From: Sphingobium fuliginis
GTDB taxonomy: Bacteria > Pseudomonadota > Alphaproteobacteria > Sphingomonadales > Sphingomonadaceae
Assembly: GCF_004152845.1 (NCBI RefSeq)
Contig: NZ_SEON01000001.1
Span: 916,513 to 980,512 of the forward strand
Reading direction: 5' to 3'
DNA: 64,000 nucleotides
In this document: positions 24,662 through 37,500 of the stretch, one piece after another
Layout: each line of letters starts with the position of its first letter
Position numbering within the stretch: the first letter of the stretch is position 1
Made by a program: the position numbers and the translations under genes
Notes under the pieces: generated by a model
Seen by the model: only the letters and a program-made list of their open reading frames with translations
The model's database searches: none
Told to the model about the DNA's origin: nothing

Positions 24662-26311
24662 ATGCGCCTTCGGTCCTTCGCCTTCGCTTCCACCTTCGCC
24701 CTTGCCCTCGCCACCCCCGGAACCGCACCCGCCGGAACCGCACCCGCCGAAACCGCGCCGGCCATCAGTGCGGAGGGCATTCGGGCCGACATCGGCTTCC
24801 TGGCCGACGACCTGCTGGAGGGGCGCGACGCGGGCACGCGCAGCTATGACATCGCCGCCCGCTATGTCGCCGCGCGGTTCGAGACACTGGGTCTGCGGCA
24901 GGCGGTTGCCGACAGCTGGTATCAGCCCGTGACGCTTGCCGTGGCGCGGCTCGACAAGGGGGCCGCCCCGTCGATGGACATCGGCGGCAGGCGCTTCGCC
25001 AATGGCGACGATGTCGCGGTCGGCGCCTTCGGCCGGGAGCCGCGGCAAAGCATCGAGGCGCAGGCGGTGTTCGTCGGCTATGGCCTGAAATCCGGGCGCG
25101 AGAAGATCGACGACTATGCCGGTCTCGACCTGCGCGGCAAGTTCGCGGTGGCGCTGTCCGGCTCGCCCGTCGGCATGCCGAGCGAGATCGGCGCGCACCT
25201 GGCCGCCGAAAAGGCGCTGGCGGCGCAGCAGGCCGGGGCCATCGGCCTCATCACCATTCCCACCACCGGCTATCTGCGCCGCACCCCCTGGGAGAAGCTG
25301 CGCGACCGGGCGCAGCATCCGACGGTGAGCTGGCTGGAAAAAGACGGCCAGCCCTATGTCCGCACTCCCGGGATCCGCGGCACCGGCACAGTGACCGGCG
25401 CCGCCGCCGACGCGCTGCTCGCCGGATCGGGCAGGAGCCTGGCCGCGATCCGCGCCGAGGCGGAGAAGAAGGGCGTCCGCCCCAAGGGCTTCGCGCTGAA
25501 GCCCGGCATCCGCATCGACCGCACCAGCACCGTCGAGACCGCGCCCAGCCGCAATGTGCTGGCGGTGCTGCCCGGTTCCGACCCGGCGCTGGCCCGGGAA
25601 TATGTGCTGCTGATGGCGCATCTCGACCATCTGGGGGTCAAGGAAGACGGCAAGGGGCCGGACAGGGTCTATAATGGCGCGATGGACAATGCGTCGGGCG
25701 TGGCGACCCTGCTGGCGGTGGCCAAGGCCTTTGCGGAGAGCGGGGAGCGGCCGAAACGCTCCATCCTGTTCGCGGCGGTGACGGCGGAGGAAGACGGGCT
25801 GCTGGGGTCGCAATATCTGGCGCGGAACCCCGTCCTGCCGGCGGGGGGCAAGCTGGTCGGCGTGGTCAATCTCGACATGCCGATCCTGACCTATGATTTT
25901 CAGGACGTGATCGCCTTCGGCGCCGATCATTCGACCCTGGGGCCGATTGTCGAGAAAGCGGCGAAGGCCGAGGGCGTTTCGCTCTCGCCCGATCCCCTGC
26001 CGGCCGAAGGGCTGTTCACCCGGTCCGACCATTATCGCTTCGTGCAGGAGGGGGTGCCGGCGGTGTTTCTGATGACCGGTTTCGCCGGGCCGGGGAAAGA
26101 GGCGTTCGAACATTTCCTCAAGACCGACTATCACCAGCTTTCCGACCAGATGAGCCTGCCCTTCAACTGGGGCGCGGCGGCCAAGTTCGCCAAGGTGAAC
26201 TATGCCATCGCGCGGGAGATCGCGGACGAGCCGCAGGCGCCGCTCTGGTACAAGGGGGATTTCTTCGGGGACGCCTTTGCCCCGGATGCGCCAAAAGCGG
26301 TGAAGCGATAG
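24662..26311 (+). CDS. M28-family zinc aminopeptidase
   Basis: A 549-aa secreted peptidase with a signal sequence (MRLRSFAFASTFALALATPG), a PA-type insert (about 150-260) and an M28 catalytic domain. Zinc and catalytic residues are visible: His320 in LLMAHLDHLG, Asp342 in MDNASGVAT, Glu376-Glu377 in TAEEDGLLG, Asp405 in NLDMPI and His457 in RSDHYRF. After the signal there are three copies of a TAPA-type pentapeptide from 15-bp tandem repeats. It is divergent from the M16 peptidase gene, with 173 bases between. Earlier in-frame codons extend 35 residues upstream but lack a signal. Confidence 0.92.
   Translation: MRLRSFAFASTFALALATPGTAPAGTAPAETAPAISAEGIRADIGFLADDLLEGRDAGTRSYDIAARYVAARFETLGLRQAVADSWYQPVTLAVARLDKGAAPSMDIGGRRFANGDDVAVGAFGREPRQSIEAQAVFVGYGLKSGREKIDDYAGLDLRGKFAVALSGSPVGMPSEIGAHLAAEKALAAQQAGAIGLITIPTTGYLRRTPWEKLRDRAQHPTVSWLEKDGQPYVRTPGIRGTGTVTGAAADALLAGSGRSLAAIRAEAEKKGVRPKGFALKPGIRIDRTSTVETAPSRNVLAVLPGSDPALAREYVLLMAHLDHLGVKEDGKGPDRVYNGAMDNASGVATLLAVAKAFAESGERPKRSILFAAVTAEEDGLLGSQYLARNPVLPAGGKLVGVVNLDMPILTYDFQDVIAFGADHSTLGPIVEKAAKAEGVSLSPDPLPAEGLFTRSDHYRFVQEGVPAVFLMTGFAGPGKEAFEHFLKTDYHQLSDQMSLPFNWGAAAKFAKVNYAIAREIADEPQAPLWYKGDFFGDAFAPDAPKAVKR
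24719..24763 (+). repeat. three 15-bp tandem repeats in the M28 signal-peptide region
   Basis: Two exact copies of ggaaccgcacccgcc (24719-24748) and one diverged copy (24749-24763), encoding GTAPA, GTAPA, ETAPA. The number of copies could vary between strains without breaking the frame. Confidence 0.85.
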
Positions 26312-26326
26312 GGAACATGTGTTCCC
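26311..26326. terminator. palindrome at the M28 stop codon
   Basis: Perfect arms gggaaca and tgttccc around 2 bases, beginning at the last base of the stop codon. No T-run; weak as a terminator. Confidence 0.3.
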
Positions 26327-26474
26327 CGCCCGAGGTTTAACGCAGCGTGCTCCCGCGACCCGAAGGTCGGCCTGAGCCAATGCAGGAGTCCAGTTCTGAC
26401 GGTGGGACCGGCTTCCCGCCTTCATAAGGAACACGGTGCGCCAGGACGTAAGGATATTTGCGTAGAGCCTCTTG

Positions 26475-26492
26475 TGTTGCTTTTATGCAACA
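26475..26492. promoter_or_regulatory. dyad in the clpB upstream region
   Basis: Arms tgttgc and gcaaca with a 6-base spacer, about 35 bases before the clpB ATG and next to cttgtg (26471-26476), which resembles a heat-shock -35 element. No convincing sigma-32 -10 is visible, so regulation is not settled. Confidence 0.3.
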
Positions 26493-26526
26493 TTACATCG
26501 TGACGAGCTTCACGAAGGGGAACATG

Positions 26527-29106
<2,580 letters not shown>

Positions 29107-29162
29107 TGCGGGAGCCAAAGAGGGGCGTTTCCCGGACGGGAAAATCGTTATAGTCCGTCCAT

Positions 29163-29906
29163 ATGGAACGCCCTTCATTCCCCATGTTCAAATTGAATCC
29201 GGACTTGGACGAAGCGATTTTGCGAGAGCATTTTGCATGCGAGGGCCGCGTGCAGATCGCCGATTTCCTTGAAGCCCCTCAGGCTCTGGCGTTGCGCGCC
29301 AGTCTGAGCGAACGCTCCGATTGGCGCCATGTCATCAACGGCGAAAGCCAGGTCTTCGAAATCGCTGCCGATCGGTTCGATGCTTTGCCGGACGAGACGC
29401 GCAAGACCTTGGAACAGGCCATGTTCGCCAAGGCCAGTCATGGTTTTCAGTTCCAGTTCGACACCATCCGCGTGCCGGATGAAAAATCGAAGAGGCAAGC
29501 GACCAGCGAGCATCTCGCGGCTTTTGCAACCTTCATGAGTTCTCAGGAGGTCCTGGAATTCATCGCGGCGATCACAGGAGAAAAGGGGATCGGCTTTGCC
29601 GATGCGCAGGCCACCCGCTATCGGCCGGGAGACTTCCTGACGCGGCATGATGATGCCGTCGCCGGCAAGAATAGGCGGCTGGCCTATATATTGGGTTTGA
29701 CGCCGGGATGGCGACCGGATTGGGGCGGGCTATTGCTGTTCCATGGCGCGGGCGAGAATGTCACCGACATATTCGTTCCTCACTTCAACAGACTGAGCCT
29801 ATTCGCCATCGGGCAACCGCACAGTGTGAGCCATGTGGCGCCCTTTGCCGGCGCCGAACGCCTTTCGGTGACAGGCTGGCTTCGGACAGGCCAGCAACCC
29901 GATTGA
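29163..29906 (+). CDS. 2-oxoglutarate/Fe(II)-dependent oxygenase (prolyl 4-hydroxylase type)
   Basis: A 247-aa cupin-fold oxygenase. Fe ligands HxD are His162 and Asp164 in FLTRHDDAV. The distal histidine is His220 or His224 in GQPHSVSHVAPF, and the 2-oxoglutarate-binding Arg lies in AGAERLSVTGWL. These enzymes hydroxylate amino-acid side chains of proteins or peptides in the cytoplasm. It ends 8 bases from the end of the convergent sulfotransferase-like gene and lies next to two TonB receptors, suggesting a substrate link that remains unproven. The start is not decided by a clear ribosome site. Confidence 0.82.
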   Translation: MERPSFPMFKLNPDLDEAILREHFACEGRVQIADFLEAPQALALRASLSERSDWRHVINGESQVFEIAADRFDALPDETRKTLEQAMFAKASHGFQFQFDTIRVPDEKSKRQATSEHLAAFATFMSSQEVLEFIAAITGEKGIGFADAQATRYRPGDFLTRHDDAVAGKNRRLAYILGLTPGWRPDWGGLLLFHGAGENVTDIFVPHFNRLSLFAIGQPHSVSHVAPFAGAERLSVTGWLRTGQQPD

Positions 29907-29914
29907 TCCCGCAT

Positions 29915-30919
29915 TCAGTTACCCAAAGCTTCGTTCGCCCATTGCAAGGCTGCCTCCATCCGGTCCCCGATGGCTGTTGCGGCCCGGCCGTCCGCATCCC
30001 TTTCGTCCTGCACTGAATAAGCTTGATCCGGCGCCTTGGCGTTCCGTCCGGACCAATGCGCAACGGTATCCGCCAGCATCGGCTGCGGCACCGCCAGCGT
30101 TTGCATCGCCTGACGAGCAAGATGCCGTGGGTCCGTCCGCAAACCCTCCCCATAGAGAAGGCGCATCTCCTTTTGACCAGACTGCTTCATCGCTTTTTCA
30201 AAGGCGCGCTGCTGGATCGCATGCAGCACCAGCGTTAGCGCGAGCAAGCGATCCAGATCGTCGCCTTTGCGAGCCAGAGCGCCCGACACCTGACTGGCGT
30301 CGCGCGTGCCCCTGCTGGACAGATGGACTGCCGCCCGAGCCGCAAAGGCCAGCCGATCGCTGCCGCCCCGGCACACCGCCTGAAGAAAGGCCAGGCGCGT
30401 CATGGTGAGGAAAATCGCTTTCAGCGGACCGACGGACATTATCGAGGGCAACAGATTATTGGCCCAGTTGGATGGCTTCACCACCATGATCTCGCCAGGG
30501 GACCAGGGGCGATGGAGCAGCAAACAGATATGCTGCACCAACCGGTCGCTCATTTCCGCATTGCTTTCCCTTCGGTCGAGCGCGGCGCGATAATTCGCCA
30601 GATCGGCAAATATGTTCGGCTCCCGCAGCACCCGCACATGACCAGGCGCCTCGATCAGCCGCGACAATAAAGTCGAGCCGCAAAAACCGATATGGAAGAG
30701 AAAACGGCAGGTGGGGCGGGATGGCAAAGGCTGTCGCAGCAGATCGGCAATAGGCAGGGCAAGGTAGGAGCCGACGCCGATGTCCGTACGCCCGTCAATG
30801 AAGGAGGCGGCGGCGATCCTATCGGGATCACAGCGCAGGAACAGTATCTCGCCACGATCCGGATCGATCCTGTGCGGGAGCCAGGTGGGATCGTAAAGAA
30901 CCGATTCGCGGTGAGTCAT
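29915..30919 (-). CDS. Sulfotransferase-like P-loop protein
   Basis: A 334-aa protein. Residues 78-86 (GFCGSTLLS), within FLFHIGFCGSTLLSRLIEA, match the 5'-phosphosulfate-binding loop of sulfotransferase-fold proteins, followed by VRVLREPNIFADLANY. MVVKPSNWANNLLP could be the 3'-phosphate region. If active it would use PAPS to sulfate a small molecule or peptide, but P-loop kinases with similar loops exist. It is transcribed in the same direction as the TonB receptor 66 bases upstream, with a stem-loop in between, and converges on the oxygenase gene. I cannot name a substrate. Confidence 0.6.
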   Translation of the reverse strand: MTHRESVLYDPTWLPHRIDPDRGEILFLRCDPDRIAAASFIDGRTDIGVGSYLALPIADLLRQPLPSRPTCRFLFHIGFCGSTLLSRLIEAPGHVRVLREPNIFADLANYRAALDRRESNAEMSDRLVQHICLLLHRPWSPGEIMVVKPSNWANNLLPSIMSVGPLKAIFLTMTRLAFLQAVCRGGSDRLAFAARAAVHLSSRGTRDASQVSGALARKGDDLDRLLALTLVLHAIQQRAFEKAMKQSGQKEMRLLYGEGLRTDPRHLARQAMQTLAVPQPMLADTVAHWSGRNAKAPDQAYSVQDERDADGRAATAIGDRMEAALQWANEALGN

Positions 30920-30944
30920 TCCCCCGTCATAGCGGCAATAAACC

Positions 30945-30978
30945 GGGCCGGGACCGCCTTAATGATCGGCCCCGGCCC
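30945..30978 (-). terminator. stem-loop between the TonB receptor and the sulfotransferase-like gene
   Basis: Perfect arms gggccggg (30945-30952) and cccggccc (30971-30978) with an 18-base loop. On the minus strand ggtttattg follows. It lies 7 bases after the receptor stop; partial termination would lower expression of the next gene. Confidence 0.55.
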
Positions 30979-30985
30979 TTCAGCA

Positions 30986-33844
30986 TCAGAACTTGATCGA
31001 CGCGCCGGCGAAGAACTGCCGCCCAATCACATCATAGGTATTGGGGAAGGTGCTGCCGCCGTTGGCTGACGCGCCGACCGTGTCGCCCACGATCGGAGGC
31101 TTCTTGTCGAACAAGTTCAGCACGCCCAGGCGGAACGTCACTCCATCTTCGACATTGACGCTGAGCGTCTCATCGAAATAGGAGTATCCGCCGATCTTGG
31201 ACCTCAGGATGTCGGTCGCGGCATCTTGCTTGACCGAACCCAGATAGCGCCAGCGGCTGTTCAACGTGAAGCCCTTGAAGCCGAGGTTCAGGTCCAGAAC
31301 ATGCTTCCATTCCGGCAGCGGCTCCATGTCGCATGCACCGCCGAAAGTACCCGCGCATTCATAAACGGGGGAAGTCGGATCGCTCTGCTTCTTGAACGAA
31401 AAGACGTAGGTGCCAGCGAAGTTGATGCTGTAATTGAAGCCTTCCGACGAACCGCCGCGATAGCTGGCGGTGATGTCCAGCCCCTCCGTCTTGATGCCGG
31501 CGACGTTGCCCAGCTGCGATGGCACGCCAATGGTCGTGTCGCCGCTGAGTCCGCCTGTTACCGGGTTGCGCACGATGCCGGCACAAGCGGCGCTGTTGGG
31601 GTCCTTATCGATATTATAGCATTGGTTCATCGTCACGAAGACGGGCGTGTCATCGACCGCATCCTTTATCTTGATGCGGTAATAATCGAGCGAGAAAGTG
31701 AAATTCCGCAGAGACGGCGGGTTTACCACCAGGCCGAGCGTGACCGTATCGGCCTTTTCCTCATGCAGATTCTGATTTCCGCCAGTGAAGATGTTGACCT
31801 GACCCGAAATCGGCTGCGCAATCGCGCCCACGGTCGGAGCCCCCTGCGCGATACAGATGGCAGCGATGTCGGCAGGCACATTGCTGCCCGCACAAGGATC
31901 GACCTGAAGACTGCCGGTGGCTGCCACGACGGGAGAGTATAGTTCATAGAGATTAGGGGCGCGAACGGCGCGCTGATAGATGCCGCGCAAACGCACGCCA
32001 TTGATCGGCGCATAGTCGCCGCCGAACTTGTAGGTATGAACCGACCCGACGGTCGAGTAATCGGAATAACGGTACCCGCCCTCCACATTCAGCGCGTAGA
32101 TGCCCGGCCGTTCCTGAACCAGCGGCATTTTCAGTTCCGCATAAAGTTCCTTGACGTCATATTTGCCGGAAATGTTCTGACCCTGACCATAATAGATGAG
32201 ATCGCCCGACGCATAGAGCGGATCGACCTTGGTCGTGCCCTTTTCCCGGCGATATTCCGCACCGATCGAGAAAGCCGCCGGGCCGTCGGCCCAGGGGCTC
32301 TTCAGAAAACCGATGTCACCCGCCAGGCTGCCGCCCGCGATGAACTGGGTTGTCTTGGTATTTTCCGTCGCGTTACGCAGAACGAAGGCGAGCTGCTGCT
32401 GTGTCACCGGCGTCGTGGTGAAGATGTTGAGCGGCACGCAGCCATTGGACGGATCGAAGCATTGCGGGCCGTTGGGCCCCTGGACCACGTCCAGCGCTTG
32501 CTGCAGAGCCGTATAGGACAGGTCGTTACGCAGCACGGTGTCGCGCTTCGATTGCCCGTATTGCGCGAAGAGATCATAGTTCAGCCCATCGCCGATCTGC
32601 CCCCGCAGACCACCCACAAACTGAAAATTGTTCGTGGTGTAGGTGCTCAAACGGCCGCCGGTTTCGACCATGCGGCGGCGGATGCCGATGTTGGACGTTC
32701 CCGCACGCGCCGTGGGATCTTCAGCGACATCCGATCCATCGTTGATCTGCAGGAAGGGATTGGCCACCTGGTCGAAGAAGGCGGCGCGCATCGCATCCGA
32801 CAGGAAGGGGTTGCTGGGATCGAGATTGAAGCCGAAACCTGCGGTCGCCGTCGGCGCCAGGTTCGTCTCGACCTTCACATGACTGTAGCTGAAACGGCCA
32901 TAAGCCTCTACGCCGTCGGTCACTTCATACCGGCCGAGCGCCATCACATTATAGCGTTCGAAGGGCAACTGGGCATAGTTGACGGGATTGAAGTTGTAGA
33001 GCTCGACATCGCTGGACAGCGAGCCATCAGGTTGGACCTGTTGCAGCCCCCCAACGGTGCCGTCCTCGTCCCCGGGAATGTCGAACAGCGTTGGGACGCC
33101 ATTGCTGGAGCCGCCGGAGCTGACCAGGTCACTCGAATCCAGCGCGGTTGCGTTCCGGCGGCGAGCGCCGAAATAGACGCCGTTACGCTTTGAATAGCCG
33201 CCCGACACGACCAGATTGCCCCGATCACCCAATTTGATGCCGCCAGTCAGGCTGATATTATAGAGCGCGCCGTCGCCCCGGCTGGAAATCTGGCTGCTGC
33301 CATCGGCTGCGAGCCCTTCGAACCGATCGTCCAGAACGAAGTTGACCACGCCCGCCACGGCATCCGAGCCATAAACGGCGGATGCGCCACCGGTCAGCAC
33401 ATCGATCCGCTTGATCAGTGCCGTGGGGATGCTGTTGACGTCGACAGCGCCCGACGTATCGTAGAAAGGCGCACGCTTGCCATCGATCAGCACCAGCGTG
33501 CGGTTTTCCCCCAGGCCGCGAAGGTCGACCGTGGCCGAACCATCGCCCGGGTTGTTGGAAGATCCGCCGAAGCCCGCCATGAATTGGGGGTTGGACGACA
33601 GGATCTGTTCGACCGTCACGGTATTGACCTGTTTGATCTGCTCAGCGGAGAGCACAGCCACAGGACTGCTCGCTTCGAGATCCGGCCGCTGGATGCGCGA
33701 TCCGGTGACAATGATCGTATCTTCTGCTTCGGGAGCCGCCGCCTGGGGTTCGCTCTGAGAGAAGGCAGGCCCTGCGACCAGTGCCATGGACAGGATCATC
33801 GGTGCCGCGCCGGAACGCAACATGCTCTTCTTAATATGGATCAA
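30986..33844 (-). CDS. TonB-dependent outer-membrane receptor (1)
   Basis: A 952-aa receptor with signal peptide (SMLRSGAAPMILSMALVAGP), TonB-box-like EDTIIVTGSRI, plug domain (SATVDLRGLGENRTLVLIDG, GGASAVYGSDAVAGVVNFVL) and a 22-strand barrel ending GRQFFAGASIKF with a terminal aromatic residue. It begins with TTG; AAGGGG seven bases ahead supports it, and the next ATG is seven codons in. Related sphingomonad receptors import peptides, sugars or siderophores; the ligand is unknown. A second receptor of the same class lies upstream. Confidence 0.92.
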   Translation of the reverse strand: MIHIKKSMLRSGAAPMILSMALVAGPAFSQSEPQAAAPEAEDTIIVTGSRIQRPDLEASSPVAVLSAEQIKQVNTVTVEQILSSNPQFMAGFGGSSNNPGDGSATVDLRGLGENRTLVLIDGKRAPFYDTSGAVDVNSIPTALIKRIDVLTGGASAVYGSDAVAGVVNFVLDDRFEGLAADGSSQISSRGDGALYNISLTGGIKLGDRGNLVVSGGYSKRNGVYFGARRRNATALDSSDLVSSGGSSNGVPTLFDIPGDEDGTVGGLQQVQPDGSLSSDVELYNFNPVNYAQLPFERYNVMALGRYEVTDGVEAYGRFSYSHVKVETNLAPTATAGFGFNLDPSNPFLSDAMRAAFFDQVANPFLQINDGSDVAEDPTARAGTSNIGIRRRMVETGGRLSTYTTNNFQFVGGLRGQIGDGLNYDLFAQYGQSKRDTVLRNDLSYTALQQALDVVQGPNGPQCFDPSNGCVPLNIFTTTPVTQQQLAFVLRNATENTKTTQFIAGGSLAGDIGFLKSPWADGPAAFSIGAEYRREKGTTKVDPLYASGDLIYYGQGQNISGKYDVKELYAELKMPLVQERPGIYALNVEGGYRYSDYSTVGSVHTYKFGGDYAPINGVRLRGIYQRAVRAPNLYELYSPVVAATGSLQVDPCAGSNVPADIAAICIAQGAPTVGAIAQPISGQVNIFTGGNQNLHEEKADTVTLGLVVNPPSLRNFTFSLDYYRIKIKDAVDDTPVFVTMNQCYNIDKDPNSAACAGIVRNPVTGGLSGDTTIGVPSQLGNVAGIKTEGLDITASYRGGSSEGFNYSINFAGTYVFSFKKQSDPTSPVYECAGTFGGACDMEPLPEWKHVLDLNLGFKGFTLNSRWRYLGSVKQDAATDILRSKIGGYSYFDETLSVNVEDGVTFRLGVLNLFDKKPPIVGDTVGASANGGSTFPNTYDVIGRQFFAGASIKF

Positions 33845-34173
33845 AGCTCTACCCCTTGCTTCGAGTGTCTCTGCCTCTCTCCGCCCTGTCTGGCCACTTG
33901 CGTGGCGTCGAAACGGCGCGGACGAACAAAGCCTGCTCAGCCATTTAACAAAAGTAAAGCTACGGAACTAATCTGCGATAATTTTGCTCGCCGCCATGTC
34001 GCTGAAATGCAACAGCCGCGAGCCCGTCCTGGGGGGACTGTAAAGGAGGAGAAGAAGCCGCTAGGCTCAGGAGGGCTTTGTCCATTGGAAGATGCTGTTG
34101 ATCCCGATCAACACAGCCGTGGATATAAGGTGAATGGTGAATATCCCAGTCACGCAGCTTTTTCGTGCCGCGT
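33845..34173. other. 329-base spacer upstream of TonB receptor 1
   Basis: No supported gene. It must hold the promoter of receptor 1 (minus strand) and the 3' end of the small secreted-protein transcript. A minus-strand frame runs across it (34067-34498) in another phase of the secreted-protein gene and has a hydrophobic end, but no start signal. Confidence 0.4.
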
Positions 34174-34437
34174 TTAGTTCGGACGCCAATTCCCCGACAA
34201 TGAGCGTGTACCTGCTCGGTCCTTTTCCGCATTCGCATTCTGTTCGATCGCTTCCCACTCCGCTCGCGTATGGCAAGTGCGCTTGGGCATGAACGACCCT
34301 GTTACCGTTTCCCGGCGGCAGATTTTCTTTTCCGCGACGCTCTCCGCTGACATCGCCTGACCGGACGGTGCATCGGCTGCGAAAGTCGGCGGAGCCAGCA
34401 CAGACCCGCAGATCAGAATGATGGGAAACAGCTTCAT
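34174..34437 (-). CDS. Small secreted protein with two conserved-type cysteines
   Basis: An 87-aa precursor. The signal peptide MKLFPIILICGSVLAPPTFA leaves a mature protein of about 67 aa. The mature part has KKICRRETVTGSFMPKRTCH, then TRAEWEAIEQNANAEKDRAG. Short secreted proteins with a C-x(n)-TGS-x(n)-K(R)xC-xTxAEW pattern are common in sphingomonads and carry no function. A strong AAGGAGG precedes the ATG at 34437. It sits 70 bases after the end of TonB receptor 2, beyond a terminator, so it could be a separate unit or a read-through product. Confidence 0.75.
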   Translation of the reverse strand: MKLFPIILICGSVLAPPTFAADAPSGQAMSAESVAEKKICRRETVTGSFMPKRTCHTRAEWEAIEQNANAEKDRAGTRSLSGNWRPN

Positions 34438-34460
34438 CGAAAATTCCTCCTTTACGAAAA

Positions 34461-34485
34461 AGGCGGCCTCGATAAGAGACCGCCT
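34461..34485 (-). terminator. terminator of TonB receptor 2
   Basis: Arms aggcggcctc and gagaccgcct (9 of 10 paired) with a 5-base loop; on the minus strand gcctttttcg follows. It lies 22 bases after the receptor stop. Confidence 0.75.
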
Positions 34486-34507
34486 CTTCTGTTTGCATTT
34501 CGTCCGA

Positions 34508-37500
34508 TCAGAACTTGAAGCGCGCGCCGGCCCGGAAAATCCGGCCATACACGCCTTCGCCCGCCTGAACCGAGTTGTACAGGAACGCACCATAGGTGAC
34601 CGGGTCGATGTCCGGCAGGTTGTCGAACAGATTGATGACGTTCACATAGAAGTTCACCTTATCCGTGACCTTGAAGTTCGTGTTCAGGTCGAAGGTGATG
34701 TACTTGGACACATGACAGTCGCCGTAGCCAGGCGACAGACCGCAATCCTTATACTCATTCCCCTGATCCATCGCCGACAGGTCATAGCCCGACGTGTAGT
34801 TGACGGTGCCAGTCAAAGCCAGCTTGCCGAAGTCCAGCGTATTCGACCAATAGCCATGCCACTTGAACGTGCCCGAACCAGCCGTCAGGTTGAAGTTACC
34901 CAGGGTACCGACATATTTTTCGGTCGTGCCGTCGGGGAAGGTCGTGCTGAGATTGATCAGCATGGAAGCTTCCAGATTGCTCGACCACTTCACACCGCCA
35001 AAATCGTGAGTGAAGTTCGCGCCGAAGTCGATACCTTCCGACTTGATGGTGTCGGAGTTGATCAGCGTCGATTCAACGAAGGCGATACGCGGAGTCGCCG
35101 TCGGATTGTTAACGTCGGGCGCGTCGGCGATGACATTGAAGCCGGCCGGGATCGGCTGGCCGGCGTAATAAGCTGCGATAGCAGGCGCCGTCGACGGCGA
35201 GGTGATCGCCCCAGTCTTCTTGATGTTGTAATAGTCAACGGTGAATGACAGGTTGCGGATCGGCTCGAACACCGCGCCGGCCGTGAAGCTGCGCGACTTC
35301 TCTGGGTTGAGATTGGGCGAAGCCAGCGTCGTCTGGCCGATAGAGTAGTTGGTCAGATAGGTCGGGCAGGATGCCGGTGTAGTGGCACAAGCCGCACCAT
35401 ATTGAGCGCGGAAAGCCGCCGGGATGTTGGCGGCAACCTGCGACACATAACCGGTGGTCGGCAAAGCATTGGCTTCACCGAAGGACGGGATACGGAAGCC
35501 CTTCGAATAGGTGCCGCGCAGCAGCAACTGACGAACCGGCTTCACCTTGATGCCAAATTTGGGCGAGAAGGCGCTTTGACCCGAGCTATAGTGGTCATAA
35601 CGACCCGACGCTTCCAGTTCGACTTGGTCGATGACAGGAGCGACGATTTCACCGAAGGCCGACGAAACGGTGCGGCTACCCTTGGTACCAAATGCGTTGA
35701 GAGTGAAATAACGCATGGTGGGACCATTGATGTCCGAGTTGGCGCTGGGAGCGTCGACGGCTTCATGATAGATCGATCCGCCGATCGCGACCTGCAGCGG
35801 ACCGCCCGGCAAATCTGCGATCGCCTTCGACATGGTGAACTGGCCCTGGTACAGGTCCGACGAGGCATTCGAGATGTTCGTTGGCGTCAGATAATCCTGA
35901 ACGTCTTGGCTGTTCGCGGCCGGATTGACGAAGTTATATGACCCGTCCTTGATCACATCCAGCAGGTGCTGGATATAGACATAGCCATCCATCTTGCGGC
36001 GCAGATCGGTGTGCATCGCCGTAAAATCGACCTTGTAGTCGACATCGTCGAATATCGTGCCCTGAATGCCAGCAGCAGCGCGATAGACGCGGCTGCGGGT
36101 TTCGTTGGACGTGATCGTCGTGGGAAGGCCGCCGATGATCAGCGCATTCTGGCCGGCCGTAGCAAACGGATTGTTTGGATTCAGCGTGCCGTTGGTCGCG
36201 GTGCACGGGCCAACGGTAGAACGAGCGCAGACATAGACGGGCAGCGACAGCACGAACGAGCCAGGCGCGCGCACGGCGGCATTGCTCGACGTCGAGAACT
36301 GCGGATAAAAAATGCCGGTCGGCGCATTTCCGCGGATCGTCGGCGGACCACCGGTATAGCTGACGGTGGACTGCTGGAAATTGACAGACAGATATGCTTC
36401 CGACGTATCGCCAACGCGAGCTGTGATGCGTGCGGAACCGCCGAAACGCTGAATTTCGGGAGCGACGACACCATATTTGTTCACGCCGTCCTCGTTGCAG
36501 ACGAGGTTTGGAATATTGGCGTTGTTGCTGGGTGCGCGGTCTGCAGCCGTCGGGGTATAGGGCGTACCGTTGAGGCAACGGCCGGCCAGCAACTGATAGC
36601 GGCTGCCCGCAATTGCGGTGTTGGTGAGAGCGTCTGCTGGGCGAACATACAGGTTGCCCAGATTGTAATTACCATCGCCCTGCGCTGTCAGCGTGCCATT
36701 ATTTTCCAGAACGCCGTTCGCGTCCAGACCATAGGCCTGGCCGTTATGGCCGCCGATGCCGCGCTGATCGGAAGAATTAAAGGGTGCATCAAGCTGACGA
36801 TTATAAACCGCTTCCGAATGATAGTAGAAGCCGCTGATATAAGCGTTGAAACCATTGTCATCCAGATCGCCGGTGCCGGCCATCAGCGACAGGCGTTGAC
36901 TGCCCCCAGCGCCATTTTCGGCAACACCTGCCTCGACCCGACCGGCAATGCCCTTGAATTCACGCTTGGTGATAATGTTAACCACGCCGGCAATGGCATC
37001 CGCGCCGTAGCTGGAGGAAGCGCCGTCCTTCAGGACTTCGACATTTTCAACGATATCGTCCTGAATGGTGTTGAGGTCGACGAAATTACGCGAACCGTCG
37101 TCCGCCAGCGGGTAATAAGCAGCGCGCAGGCCGTCGAACAGCACGAGCGTCGAGTTGGTTGATAGACCACGCAGCGAGACAGCGGATGCACCGCCAGCGA
37201 AAGCGCCGTTGGCTGTGAAGCCGTTGGTAAGGGCGGGGCCGTTATTGGAAGCCAGTTTCTGAATGCCGTCCTGCACGGTGTTGATGCCACGGCGGTCCAG
37301 TTCCTCAGTTGTGACCCGGGTCACTGGCGAGGGTGTTTCGGCGTCAGTGCGGCGAATAATGGAACCGGTAACGACGATCGTGTCACTAGACGGTTCGTCC
37401 GAGGAAGCTTGCGACGCTTGCGCGAATGCGGGTGCGGAGAAAGTCGTAAGGCCGGCGCTGACAAGAGTCAGCACCTGGAGAGCCGCGCCACCGCGCAGCC

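Noticed and set aside
24620..26434. 604-aa minus-strand frame opposite the M28 peptidase
   Set aside because: Antisense shadow; it runs through the gene's stop and promoter with no start signal.
34067..34498. 143-aa minus-strand frame overlapping the small secreted protein, with a hydrophobic end
   Set aside because: It shares the region with a gene that has a strong ribosome site and a signal peptide in another frame. Its own start has neither.
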